64,000 bases of DNA from Clostridia bacterium (GTDB lineage Bacteria; Bacillota; Clostridia; Oscillospirales; CAG-272), in assembly GCA_017398595.1 (NCBI GenBank), contig JAFQFR010000038.1:58082-122081 (forward strand). The letters run 5' to 3'. The notes below the pieces were generated by a model. It saw only the letters and a program-made list of their open reading frames with translations, did no database searches and was not told the DNA's origin. Made by a program: the position numbers and the translations under genes. Within the stretch, counting starts at the first letter, position 1. Each line of letters begins with the position of its first letter. This document shows, in pieces, positions 48,060-56,436 of the stretch.

Positions 48060-50327
48060 ATGAAAAAACACCTGCTTTTCCTTGTGTCGGCGCTTTTCTG
48101 CTTCTCCCTTTCCCTTTCGGCGGCGGCAAAAGAAACGGTCATTTACGAAAACGACTTTTCCTCGGGCGACCTGTCCGCACTTGCGATGTACGGCGGCATG
48201 GCGGTCAAGGACGGCGCGCTCAAAGCCACAAGCGGCTCGGGGCCGTCTGCCTACGTCGCCTACACCTTCCCCGAAGCGTATCAGGGCAAGGACTATATCG
48301 TCGAAGTGGACTATCTCGGCTGCAATAACATGGGCGGTCTCCTGATCGGCGCGACAAGCGACAGTCTCACGCGCGAGCCCGCCTATTTTTCGGGCTACAC
48401 CTTTACCACCAATATGGACGGCTCAAAAATATCCCTCGCCTACTTCAATGAGACCGGCTGGGGCGGCAACATCGTCCCCGGTACCAATCTGCTGGGCAGC
48501 CAGGATATACACCTGTGGGTGCGCGTGCAGAAAGGGATCGTGACCTTGCGCGCCTACACACCGGATGGCACCAAGGTGCTGCAGGCGTTCCGCTATGAGA
48601 TCGGCAGACACGAAGATGACATTTACGACACCTTTACCTCGACAATCGGCATTCGGCAGTACTACGCCGACGCAGGGCGCTTTGACAACCTGAAAATTAC
48701 GATCTTAGAGGATGACGAGCTGCCTACGATGACAAAGTCTGTTGCATTCGGCGGCACTGCGTTTGCCGCGGACGGCGTGACGGTATCGGATGACACGGTT
48801 TCGGGCAGCGGTGCCATGCTGTCGAAGGAAGTTCTATGCGGCAACTACCGCGCGACCGTTTCGCTCGCCGCCAAGGGCATTTCCCGCCTGTATTTCGGCA
48901 TGACCGACGCGGAAAACGGCTACGCCTTTGAGATCAACGAAGCAGAAACCTCGGTCAACCTCTACAAGATCACCGACGGCTGTTACGAAGTCCTCGGCGA
49001 AAAGGAGACCGTCATCCGAAAGGGCTTCTGTGACGTGACGCTGGACGTACACGACGGTATCGCCTCGCTCTATTACGACAACCTCTTTGAGGGGGACGGA
49101 GCCTTTCCGAAATTCGAGTTCTATCTCGACGGTACGGACGGCAAGCTCGGCTTTTGGCTGGAGGGCGGGCAGCTTGCAAACCTCACCGTCGGTGCGAGCA
49201 CTGCCGTCACCTACGAGGAGACCTACATAAACCCCGTGAACCCCGGTGCCGACCCCGATATGCTCTACTACGAGGGCACCTACTATCTCTATGTCTACGC
49301 GGGCAACGACGGCACCGACATTTTCCGCGTGTACACCTCCCCCGACCTTGTGCACTTCACGGCGCGCAACATCATGTTCAAGTGGGATCACGAGCAGTAC
49401 AGCAATGTCGACGGCAAAACGGCATGGAGCCCGAACGTGTTCTACAACGAGAGCGACGGTCTCTTTTATCTGTTCTTCGCCGCAAAGCCGATCGACGACG
49501 ACACCACCCGCCATGTCTACTATGCATCCTCGGATTCCCCCTACGGTCCTTTCACGCATGACGGACCGCTGACGGCGATCAATCCCGATGTCAAAGAGAT
49601 CGACGGGCATCCCTTTGTCGGCTACGACGGCAAGACCTACATGTCCTTCTCGCGCTACGACCAGGGCGGCACGATCTGGTTTGAAGAGGTCATCATCAAA
49701 GACGGCGTGGTGACGGCGATTCCCGAAACGCAGACGCGCGTGGTGGTTGCCGACCGCGAATGGGACAACCGCGACGCAATACGGCTGGTCGAAGGCGGAT
49801 TTGTCTGGAAGCATGACGGCTACTACTATCTGATCTACGCGACCGGAAGCTATGCAAAACACTACGGAGAAGCGGTCGCCGTCTCGAAAGATCCGCTCGG
49901 ACCGTACGAAAAATACGACTACAATCCGTTCCTGAACTACAGCTTTACCGTAGACGGCCCCGGCGACGCGCTCATCATTCCCTCTCCCGACGGCACCGAG
50001 CTCTATCTCGTCTACCACCGACACAACGAGGTCGGCAAGATCCACCTGCGCCAGACCTGCGTGGATCTGATCGAATTTGTCCCCGATCCCGACGGCGGCC
50101 CCGATATTCTGACCGTGCGCGGCCCGTCGAGCACGCCGCAGCGCCTGCCGTCGAACATCTATCGCTACGATGTGGATCGCGACGGCAAGACCACGCTGAA
50201 AGATGCGCTGACCACGCTGCAATACATGCGCTCGGGCAAGCTCTACAGCGGCACCTATGACGTGGATGCCAACGGCTCCATGGGTATGAATGACGCGGTA
50301 ATGCTTTTGAAAAAGATCGTGGAATAA
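48060..50327 (+). CDS. Secreted GH43-type glycoside hydrolase with C-terminal type I dockerin
   Basis: 755 residues. Signal peptide at about 1-23 (HLLFLVSALFCFSLSLSAAA). Two jelly-roll-like regions precede the GH43 propeller that begins near TYINPVNPGADPDMLYYEGTYYLY, with WSPNVFYNESDGLFYLFFAAK and DAIRLVEGGFVWKHDGYYYLIYATG. The last 55 residues (about 701-755) are a type I dockerin: two calcium loops, DVDRDGKTTLKDAL and DVDANGSMGMNDAV. The dockerin should dock the enzyme onto a cohesin-bearing scaffold outside the cell. Paralogue of the cytoplasmic-type GH43 at 44493. Likely arabinoxylan or similar plant-glycan side-chain removal. Confidence 0.88.
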   Translation: MKKHLLFLVSALFCFSLSLSAAAKETVIYENDFSSGDLSALAMYGGMAVKDGALKATSGSGPSAYVAYTFPEAYQGKDYIVEVDYLGCNNMGGLLIGATSDSLTREPAYFSGYTFTTNMDGSKISLAYFNETGWGGNIVPGTNLLGSQDIHLWVRVQKGIVTLRAYTPDGTKVLQAFRYEIGRHEDDIYDTFTSTIGIRQYYADAGRFDNLKITILEDDELPTMTKSVAFGGTAFAADGVTVSDDTVSGSGAMLSKEVLCGNYRATVSLAAKGISRLYFGMTDAENGYAFEINEAETSVNLYKITDGCYEVLGEKETVIRKGFCDVTLDVHDGIASLYYDNLFEGDGAFPKFEFYLDGTDGKLGFWLEGGQLANLTVGASTAVTYEETYINPVNPGADPDMLYYEGTYYLYVYAGNDGTDIFRVYTSPDLVHFTARNIMFKWDHEQYSNVDGKTAWSPNVFYNESDGLFYLFFAAKPIDDDTTRHVYYASSDSPYGPFTHDGPLTAINPDVKEIDGHPFVGYDGKTYMSFSRYDQGGTIWFEEVIIKDGVVTAIPETQTRVVVADREWDNRDAIRLVEGGFVWKHDGYYYLIYATGSYAKHYGEAVAVSKDPLGPYEKYDYNPFLNYSFTVDGPGDALIIPSPDGTELYLVYHRHNEVGKIHLRQTCVDLIEFVPDPDGGPDILTVRGPSSTPQRLPSNIYRYDVDRDGKTTLKDALTTLQYMRSGKLYSGTYDVDANGSMGMNDAVMLLKKIVE

Positions 50328-50343
50328 GGAAAAACGGTACAAC

Positions 50344-50371
50344 AAAGGCTCCCTTCGCGGGAGCCTTTTTC
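50344..50371. terminator. Bidirectional terminator between GH43-dockerin and RAYT 2
   Basis: AAAGGCTCCC, TTCGC, GGGAGCCTTTTT. Confidence 0.85.
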
Positions 50372-50376
50372 TACCA

Positions 50377-50892
50377 CTATTCTTCTATGTATAATTCGTC
50401 GTAATACCAACGCAGCGGGTTTTCGTAAATATACCGCAGATGTTCTTCGTGATCCGCACGGCTGCGGATGATGTGGTCATAATACCCCCTCTGCCATATA
50501 TTGCACCCGTATTCCTTGTTGCAAAAACGCTTGAAGGTCGAAACAAACCGTGAAACGATCGCATTTTGCCTTGTCGTAGGGGACGGCGTCCTCGACGTCC
50601 CGTTCTCCGAGACGATCAACATTATATGAATATGGTTTGGCATAATAACATATTGTTCAACCTCTATATCCGCATAATAATCATTTAATTGTTGTATGTA
50701 TGCATCCGCGATTTTTCCATATTGCGATAATTCGGTTTGCGGGACGTCCGGGAGGCCGTCCCCTACGATTTGCGATAACATTCTTCGCCTGTTTTGTGTG
50801 CATATCGTTATGAAATATGCGCCGGGTTGGCTATAATCAAACTCCGGCAACCAAATCGGTTTTCGCTTTGGGAATTCATTTTCCATTTTCAT
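50377..50892 (-). CDS. REP-associated tyrosine transposase (RAYT) 2
   Basis: 171 residues. HUH motif in VIMPNHIHIMLI (H87, H89), and a putative catalytic tyrosine in LRYIYENPLRWYY (Y154). It shares the family layout with RAYT 1 but the two are clearly divergent. It too carries two in-frame inverted REPs, at 50741-50766 and 50576-50601, encoding VGDGLPDVP (43-51) and NGTSRTPSPT (97-106), on either side of the HUH motif. Both belong to the ACGTCC subtype, not the AGGGGC subtype found in RAYT 1. AT-rich codon use. Start ATG 50892 with AGAGTG upstream; GTG 50895 is possible. Confidence 0.93.
   Translation of the reverse strand: MKMENEFPKRKPIWLPEFDYSQPGAYFITICTQNRRRMLSQIVGDGLPDVPQTELSQYGKIADAYIQQLNDYYADIEVEQYVIMPNHIHIMLIVSENGTSRTPSPTTRQNAIVSRFVSTFKRFCNKEYGCNIWQRGYYDHIIRSRADHEEHLRYIYENPLRWYYDELYIEE
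50576..50601 (+). repeat. REP palindrome inside RAYT 2 (antisense to the gene)
   Basis: GTAGGGGACGGC ... ACGTCCC. Nearly identical to the cluster copy at 30156-30182 (which has one extra base). Confidence 0.9.
50741..50766 (-). repeat. REP palindrome inside RAYT 2 (sense to the gene)
   Basis: GGGACGTCC ... CGTCCCCTAC; identical over 26 bases to the intergenic REP at 38917-38942. Confidence 0.95.
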
Positions 50893-50912
50893 CACTCTTG
50901 TTATTGTTTTAT

Positions 50913-51731
50913 TTACAGCGAAACATTTTCAAGCAGCCATTTGGCGACGCCGTCGTCCGCGTTGCTGCCGATCACGGCGGTCGCCGTTCTTTTCAGCTCA
51001 TCCTCGGCATTTGCCACGGCATAGCACTCGTCCGCGATCTCAAACATGGAAAGATCATTTTTGCCGTCGCCGAAGCAGACGACTTTGTCACAGCCCAGCA
51101 TGCGCTTCAACTCCAAGATCGCATTTGCCTTGGTCGCCGCCCGTGGATGGATCTCCAACCACGGTTTGCCGCTGTAGAGGTCATTGCCGTAGTGGCAGCC
51201 AAAGGTATCTTTCAGTTTTTCATACAGCGGAAACAGCCGCTCGGCGGTATCCATGCAGGTAAAGTGGAAGATCTCGCCGTCAAACATCCTCTCGGGCGTC
51301 GTGGGGCGCTTGCGCTCGTCGCCTTTCCGCGTTTCCAAGAACTCGAACATATCGTCCGACGCGTGCGGCTCGCTGTAGGAAAAGCGCTCTGCCCCGTCGA
51401 TAAACGCGTACACGAACGGATACACGCCGCCCGCCATGAGTGTGTGCAGGATGCCGTGCGCCTCCTCGGCGGAAAACGCATTGGAAAGCAGGCGTTTTTT
51501 CGTGCCATTTTCCAAAATAAACGTGCCGTTATACACGATCACGGGAAACTTTTTGGCAAGCGGTGCGGTGATCGGTCCCGCCGAGTGCTCCGACCGCGCG
51601 GTGGCATAGGAAAAGAGCATGCCCCGCTCGAGCAGCGCATTGATCGTCTCGACCGTAAACGCCGACAGCGTTTGATCTCTTTGCAGCAGCGTTCCGTCCA
51701 GATCCGAAACATACAATGTTTTTTGCACCAT
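50913..51731 (-). CDS. HAD-superfamily Cof-type phosphatase
   Basis: 272 residues from ATG 51731 (GGGGGTGCGC upstream). HAD motifs: LYVSDLDGTLL (nucleophile Asp), ATARSE, KAN-type lysine in TKANAILELKRML, and VVCFGDGKNDLSMFEIAD (DD). Cof-type subfamily IIB, which dephosphorylates small phospho-sugars or cofactors; the substrate is not predictable. Promoter TTTACA (51785-51780), 17, TACAAT (51762-51757) on the minus strand. Confidence 0.9.
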   Translation of the reverse strand: MVQKTLYVSDLDGTLLQRDQTLSAFTVETINALLERGMLFSYATARSEHSAGPITAPLAKKFPVIVYNGTFILENGTKKRLLSNAFSAEEAHGILHTLMAGGVYPFVYAFIDGAERFSYSEPHASDDMFEFLETRKGDERKRPTTPERMFDGEIFHFTCMDTAERLFPLYEKLKDTFGCHYGNDLYSGKPWLEIHPRAATKANAILELKRMLGCDKVVCFGDGKNDLSMFEIADECYAVANAEDELKRTATAVIGSNADDGVAKWLLENVSL

Positions 51732-51756
51732 GCGCACCCCCTTTGTCAGTACCTCT

Positions 51757-51785
51757 ATTGTAGCATACATTCGTGCGTGTGTAAA
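51757..51785 (-). promoter_or_regulatory. Sigma-A promoter of the HAD phosphatase
   Basis: On the minus strand TTTACA (51785-51780), 17 bases, TACAAT (51762-51757). Confidence 0.7.
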
Positions 51786-51894
51786 CAGATTTGCACTTCC
51801 CGTTCAATGCAAACAACGCTTACACAATGTATACCCCTGTGTGCTTTTTTTATTCGCCTGTGCTCTTTTTTCTCCGCTTTTTTGCAAGGAACGC

Positions 51895-51925
51895 TTGACA
51901 ATTCCCCTGGGGCATATGGTACACT
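51895..51925 (+). promoter_or_regulatory. MerR-type promoter with 19-base spacer and central dyad
   Basis: TTGACA 51895-51900, 19-base spacer, TACACT 51920-51925. The spacer holds ATTCCCCTGGGGCAT (51901-51915), a dyad with CCCC/GGGG arms. The long spacer plus dyad is the hallmark of MerR-activated promoters. Confidence 0.75.
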
Positions 51926-51955
51926 GCCTATAACCAACAGAAACGGAGGGCGCCA

Positions 51956-53146
51956 ATGAAGATCAAAGAAGCAGCAGAGTATTGCGGACTGACCGAAAAA
52001 GCCATACGCCTGTATGAGAGCAAGGGGCTGATACACCCGCAGATGCAGGAGAAAAACGGGCGTTCATACAGAGAATACGACGCGGATACCATCCGCACCT
52101 TGCTGACGGTGGGCACGCTGCGCCGTGCGGGCTTTTCCATGGAGCAGATCGGGATCATGCAGACCGAACCCGAGCGGATCCCCGAGGTGTTTTCGGTATA
52201 CCGCGAGGAAGTGCGCGAAAATGCGCAGAGACTCACGGCATTGAGGCTTGCCATGCATGGTTTGGACACGGGAAGGCTGCCGAATCTGGACGAATTTGCG
52301 AGCAGGCTTGCCGCGGCGATGGAGCCCGTGCACGCCGAGCGGACTTTGCCCGGGGAAATCTCCGGGCAAGCGACCGCGGAAGCGCCGCCGCATTTCAGAA
52401 TGTACGTTTGGGACGAGGAGATCAGCGCGGACGAAAAGGAAGATGCGCTCCGCCGCTTTATGGAAAAGCAGCAAAAGCGAGAGCGGTTTGCGGCGGTTGC
52501 CTTCGCGATCCCGAGGAAGATTGCGAGCGCCTTTCGGCATATGGATAGCAAGATCCGCGATGACGACAGGAAAATAAAAAAGACGGTCATTCTGACCGTG
52601 ATCTTTACATGTATTCTCTGCGTATTGACGGCGGCGCTGGTCTCAGCACAAAAACAGATCGCCGCCGTCAAAAGAGACGCCGCCGTCACTGTGTTTTACG
52701 CGTGCAAAGAGATCGATCACTGTCTGGAATATGCAATTACTGCGCGCGCCTATGATGCTCGGTCGGCAGAGATCGTCTGTATCGAGCTTGCCGAAATGGA
52801 AAACGCGATCCTGACAGCCAACCGCCTGTATACACGGGAGCATGTCGGTCAGCTCCGCGGCGTGATCCACGCGCTGGGATGCTCGTACGCTGCCGTACAC
52901 AACAATATGCCGGTGGAATCCATCCTGTATGACGGCGTGGTTTCCGAAGCGGAATACGCCTTTCTCGAAGCCTTTCATGCGGATGTTCGTGCGCTGTACG
53001 AACCGATGCTTTTGGGAGATGGCTTGAATATGCGCCCCGATGTATCCTATGATACGATCCGCGAGGATGTCCGCGCCTTTTCGCAAAAATGGGGAGACTG
53101 GCACGCCGGCGAAACACCGTATGCATGGCTGAATCGGGGAGAATAG
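51956..53146 (+). CDS. Membrane-anchored MerR-family regulator
   Basis: 396 residues. The N-terminal MerR winged HTH (MKIKEAAEYCGLTEKAIRLYESKGLIHP, R-Y-R-E-Y-type wing, LRRAGFSMEQIGIM) is at residues 1-70. A coiled-coil region (80-200) follows, with a hydrophobic segment VILTVIFTCILCVLTAALVSA at about 211-231. About 165 residues after it form a helical domain, probably outside the membrane. It likely senses an extracytoplasmic signal and activates its own promoter, whose 19-base spacer and dyad fit MerR. No clear target gene is adjacent except the divergent HAD gene. GGAGG ribosome binding site. Confidence 0.88.
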   Translation: MKIKEAAEYCGLTEKAIRLYESKGLIHPQMQEKNGRSYREYDADTIRTLLTVGTLRRAGFSMEQIGIMQTEPERIPEVFSVYREEVRENAQRLTALRLAMHGLDTGRLPNLDEFASRLAAAMEPVHAERTLPGEISGQATAEAPPHFRMYVWDEEISADEKEDALRRFMEKQQKRERFAAVAFAIPRKIASAFRHMDSKIRDDDRKIKKTVILTVIFTCILCVLTAALVSAQKQIAAVKRDAAVTVFYACKEIDHCLEYAITARAYDARSAEIVCIELAEMENAILTANRLYTREHVGQLRGVIHALGCSYAAVHNNMPVESILYDGVVSEAEYAFLEAFHADVRALYEPMLLGDGLNMRPDVSYDTIREDVRAFSQKWGDWHAGETPYAWLNRGE

Positions 53147-53185
53147 CACACAGAGGACGGTTCTATGTGTGCTTTAAACGGCTTA

Positions 53186-53253
53186 CGGGAGGGGAGACCC
53201 CTCCCCTACGATGAGCAAATGAACATATTGTAGGGGAGGCGTTTCGCCTCCCG
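53186..53253. repeat. Pair of REP palindromes
   Basis: 53186-53209 (-): GGGAGGGG/CCCCTCCCCTAC with loop AGA. 53230-53253 (+): GTAGGGGAGGCG/CGCCTCCC with loop TTT. A related GTGG-footed palindrome (GGGGACGTCGCCCC type) lies at 53291-53308. Confidence 0.8.
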
Positions 53254-53325
53254 TTTTATACCACATCGATTCATCGCCTTTACGGACAGTCGGGGACGTC
53301 GCCCCCACCGTTGGGTGCATATATT

Positions 53326-54657
53326 TTATGCCGCCTTATATTTTGTCAACCATCGTCCGCTGCAAAAACGGATGACAAACAGGATCGCACGCACGACCCA
53401 GTCGATCATCATGGAGACCCATACGCCGAGCACGCCCATATCCAACCCCAGCGCAAAAACATAGCTGCACGCGACGCGGAAGATCCACATCGAAAGCACC
53501 GACACGATCATCGGATAGCGCACGTCGCTCGCCGCGCGGAAGCTGTTCGGCAGGGTAAACGCCAGTGGCCAAATCGTCGCGGCAAAAACATTGTGCAGGA
53601 AGATCAGCGTCAACGCCAGTGCCGCCGACTCGGCGGAGAGCTTGTACACGCCGATGATCGGCTTTGCAAACAGGGTGAGCAAAAGCGCCACGGCGAGCAT
53701 CACCGCATAGGCAACGCCCATCAGCTTTTTCACATACTGCTTTGCCTGCTCTTTCTCGCCCGCGCCGACGCATCTGCCGATCACCGTGATCATGGTGAGT
53801 CCCACCGCGCCGCCCGCCGCATATTCAAACGATGACAGTGTGTGCGCGACGGCGTTGGCGGCGATCGCCGCCGTACCGAAGGTGGAGACCAGGCTCTGCG
53901 TGAGCAGCTTGCCGAACTGGAACATACCGTTTTCCATGCCGCTCGGCACGCCGATATGTAAAATGTTGCGAATGATCGGAAAATTCAGACGGACATGGAA
54001 GAGATTTTCCACATAAATGGGTTTTTCCTTGTTATACGAAAGGACAAGCATCACGATCGCGCCCAGGATCCGCGAAAACAGCGTTGCGATCGCCGCACCC
54101 GCCGCACCGAGTCCAAAGCCGTAAATGAGGATCGCGTTGCCCGCGATGTTGACGGCGTTCATGCCGAGCGAAACATACAGCGAGATCTTGGAATTGCCGA
54201 TGGCGCGGAAGATCGCCGCGCCGCCGTTGTAGACCGCCAAAAACGGATAGGACAGCGCGGTGAACAAAAAATAGATCTGCGCATGTCCCATGACGTCCGC
54301 CTCGATCCTGCCGAAGATCAGCGAAAGCAGTGAACTGCGGAACAGCAACGCGATCGCCATGATGGCGGATGACACGAAAAACACGACATAATAGAGCTGT
54401 TTTGCCGAGGTGCGCGCGGCTTCGTGATCTCGGCGCCCCAAAAACTGCGAGCAGACGACCGCGCCGCCCGTAGCCAGCGCGGCAAAAATATTGCTCAGCA
54501 AAATATTGATCGAATCCACGAGCGAAACGCCCGAAACGGCGGCTTCGCCCGCGCTCGATACCATCATCGAGTCGAACATGCCGACCGTAACGGCGAGGAT
54601 CTGCTCGAGCAGCAACGGCAAAAATATTCTCGTCAGATCCTTACGCGTAAATAACAT
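53326..54657 (-). CDS. MATE family efflux transporter (2)
   Basis: 443 residues, 12 hydrophobic segments. N-terminal DLTRIFLPLLLEQILAVTVGMFDSMMVSSAGEAAVSGVSLVDSI is a MATE signature, followed by GGAVVCSQFLGRRDHEAARTSA and NGGAAIFRAIGNSKISLY. It belongs to a different branch from MATE 1 (DinF/NorM distinction not resolvable by eye). GAGGG ribosome binding site, own promoter. Possible drug or metabolite exporter. Confidence 0.9.
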   Translation of the reverse strand: MLFTRKDLTRIFLPLLLEQILAVTVGMFDSMMVSSAGEAAVSGVSLVDSINILLSNIFAALATGGAVVCSQFLGRRDHEAARTSAKQLYYVVFFVSSAIMAIALLFRSSLLSLIFGRIEADVMGHAQIYFLFTALSYPFLAVYNGGAAIFRAIGNSKISLYVSLGMNAVNIAGNAILIYGFGLGAAGAAIATLFSRILGAIVMLVLSYNKEKPIYVENLFHVRLNFPIIRNILHIGVPSGMENGMFQFGKLLTQSLVSTFGTAAIAANAVAHTLSSFEYAAGGAVGLTMITVIGRCVGAGEKEQAKQYVKKLMGVAYAVMLAVALLLTLFAKPIIGVYKLSAESAALALTLIFLHNVFAATIWPLAFTLPNSFRAASDVRYPMIVSVLSMWIFRVACSYVFALGLDMGVLGVWVSMMIDWVVRAILFVIRFCSGRWLTKYKAA

Positions 54658-54693
54658 AACTCTATCCCTCTTTCGATTCGGTGTCTATGCGAA

Positions 54694-54722
54694 AGTATAA
54701 CACTTTCCCGCTTACTTTGCAA
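54694..54722 (-). promoter_or_regulatory. Sigma-A promoter of MATE gene 2
   Basis: On the minus strand TTGCAA (54722-54717), 17 bases, TATACT (54699-54694). Confidence 0.75.
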
Positions 54723-54910
54723 GTGCCGCCGGCGAGGTTGCGTCCGCTTCCGAGGTTTTGTTGCCTGTCTCGGGGGAAAAATTAAGCCGCGAAGTACTAT
54801 GACTACCCTCAAAAACACAGAGCTGTGCCTTCCATAGACGCTTCCACCCTGTCGGGGCGTCTATCTTGTTCCACTTTCGTGCGCTAATTTTTTTGGTGCA
54901 TTTATACAAA
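54723..54910. other. Unexplained intergenic sequence with hairpin
   Basis: A 72-codon open frame on the minus strand (54712-54930) runs through this stretch but has no ribosome binding site I can see. A hairpin ATAGACGC/GCGTCTAT lies near 54835-54865. I cannot assign a known RNA family. Confidence 0.25.
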
Positions 54911-54916
54911 AATATG

Positions 54917-54945
54917 TTGACATATGCCATTTTAAATGATAATAT
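54917..54945 (+). promoter_or_regulatory. Sigma-A promoter of the sugar ABC operon
   Basis: TTGACA 54917-54922, 17-base spacer, TAATAT 54940-54945; leader of about 90 bases to the start. Confidence 0.75.
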
Positions 54946-55040
54946 TGTAATAGAAACTTTCCCGTTGCTTTCCCTTGAATCTGATTTTTTCTCCGTGAGG
55001 AGTAAAAATAAATATTTATATTTTAAGGAGATTATTCAAA

Positions 55041-56321
55041 ATGAAAAAGTTTCTTTCGCTTCTTCTGATTGCCGTTTTGGTCCTCTCCCTTTTTTCCTGC
55101 GGCACAGAAGATAAGGGCTCTGTGTACTGGCTGAACTTCAAGCCAGAGTCGGATCCGACTCTGCAGGAACTTGCCACCATGTACACAGAAAAGACCGGTA
55201 TCGAAGTGAAGATCGTTACCGCGGCTTCCGGCACCTACAACGAAACCCTCACCGCTGAGATGGACAAGAGCGAAGCACCCACGATGTTCGTCGTCGGCAA
55301 CTCCGCCGCTGTGGACACCTGGGGCGAATACTGCCTCGATCTCACGGGCACCAAGATCGCAAATGAACTGAACACCGATGCATACATGCTCCGCGATGCC
55401 GACGGCAAGCTCTGCTCCATCGGCTACTGCTACGAGTGCTACGGTATCATCGTAAACAAGGCTCTCCTTGCAAAGGCGGGCTACTCGATCGACGACATCC
55501 AAAACTTTGACGGTCTCAAGAAGGTCGCCGAGGACATCCACGCACGTGCAAAAGAACTCGGCTTTGACGCGTTCACCTCTGCCGGCATGGATTCCACCTC
55601 CTCGTGGCGCTTCACCGGTCACCTCATTAACCTCGAATACTACTATGAGTCCGTGGACAATCCCGAGGCATGGACGTCCTGCCCCGCTACCCTCACCGGT
55701 AAGTACATGGACAACTACAAGAACCTCTGGGATCTGATGATCAACAACAGCTCCGTTGCTCCCTCCGAGCTTGCAACCGGCGGCTTTGACGCCAACAGCG
55801 AATTCGCAACCGGCAAGGCTGTATTCTACAGCCAGGGCAACTGGGAATGGTCCTCCCTCTCCGAAAAGGGTATGCAGGCAGAAGACCTCACTATGATCCC
55901 CTACTACTGCGGTGTGAAAGGCGAAGAAAAAGCCGGCTTAAACTGCGGTACCGAGAACTACTGGGCAGTGAATGCAAACGCCTCCGAGGCAGACATCCAG
56001 GCTACCCTCGATTTCATGTACTGGCTCGTTACCGATGAAGAAGCATCCCGCATGGCAGTGGATACCTTCGGTGTAATGCCTTACAAGAATGCGGCTGCAT
56101 CCTCCAACCCATTCCTCGCGATCGCAAACGAGTATGCTGCAAACGGTCACTACAACATGTGGTGGGCAACCAACTACCAGCCCAACGTGGACGCATACCG
56201 CGCTACCGTCGTTTCCGCTATGAACGCATACAACGCAAATCCCACCGATGCAAACTGGAGTGCGGTCGTTACCGCTTTCATCGACGGCTGGGCAACACAG
56301 TATAAGGCAGCAAATAACTAA
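55041..56321 (+). CDS. ABC transporter substrate-binding lipoprotein (carbohydrate type)
   Basis: 426 residues. Lipoprotein signal KFLSLLLIAVLVLSLFSC with lipobox L-F-S-C (Cys about 20). The family 1 extracellular solute-binding fold follows: LATMYTEKTGIEVKIVTAASGTYNETLTAEMDKSEAPTMFVVG, then GYCYECYGIIVNKALLAKAGY and later ATGKAVFYSQGNWEWSSL. It delivers an oligosaccharide or sugar to the two permeases downstream. Codon use is strongly biased (high expression). AAGGAG ribosome binding site. A GC-rich hairpin after the stop probably lowers read-through to the permeases, giving excess binding protein. Confidence 0.92.
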   Translation: MKKFLSLLLIAVLVLSLFSCGTEDKGSVYWLNFKPESDPTLQELATMYTEKTGIEVKIVTAASGTYNETLTAEMDKSEAPTMFVVGNSAAVDTWGEYCLDLTGTKIANELNTDAYMLRDADGKLCSIGYCYECYGIIVNKALLAKAGYSIDDIQNFDGLKKVAEDIHARAKELGFDAFTSAGMDSTSSWRFTGHLINLEYYYESVDNPEAWTSCPATLTGKYMDNYKNLWDLMINNSSVAPSELATGGFDANSEFATGKAVFYSQGNWEWSSLSEKGMQAEDLTMIPYYCGVKGEEKAGLNCGTENYWAVNANASEADIQATLDFMYWLVTDEEASRMAVDTFGVMPYKNAAASSNPFLAIANEYAANGHYNMWWATNYQPNVDAYRATVVSAMNAYNANPTDANWSAVVTAFIDGWATQYKAANN

Positions 56322-56340
56322 GTTTTCCGAAACGTTCCCT

Positions 56341-56378
56341 TTTGCAGGGCGGGCACATCGCCCGCCTTGCAAATTTTA
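56341..56378 (+). terminator. Partial terminator between binding protein and permeases
   Basis: GGCGGGC, ACATC, GCCCGCC within a longer GCA/TGC stem, followed by AAATTTTAT; weak T-run, so read-through is expected. Confidence 0.55.
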
Positions 56379-56436
56379 TATCTCGACGAAAGCCGCATGA
56401 GGCTTTGGGCGCGTTTTTTACATAAGGAGTAACAGC

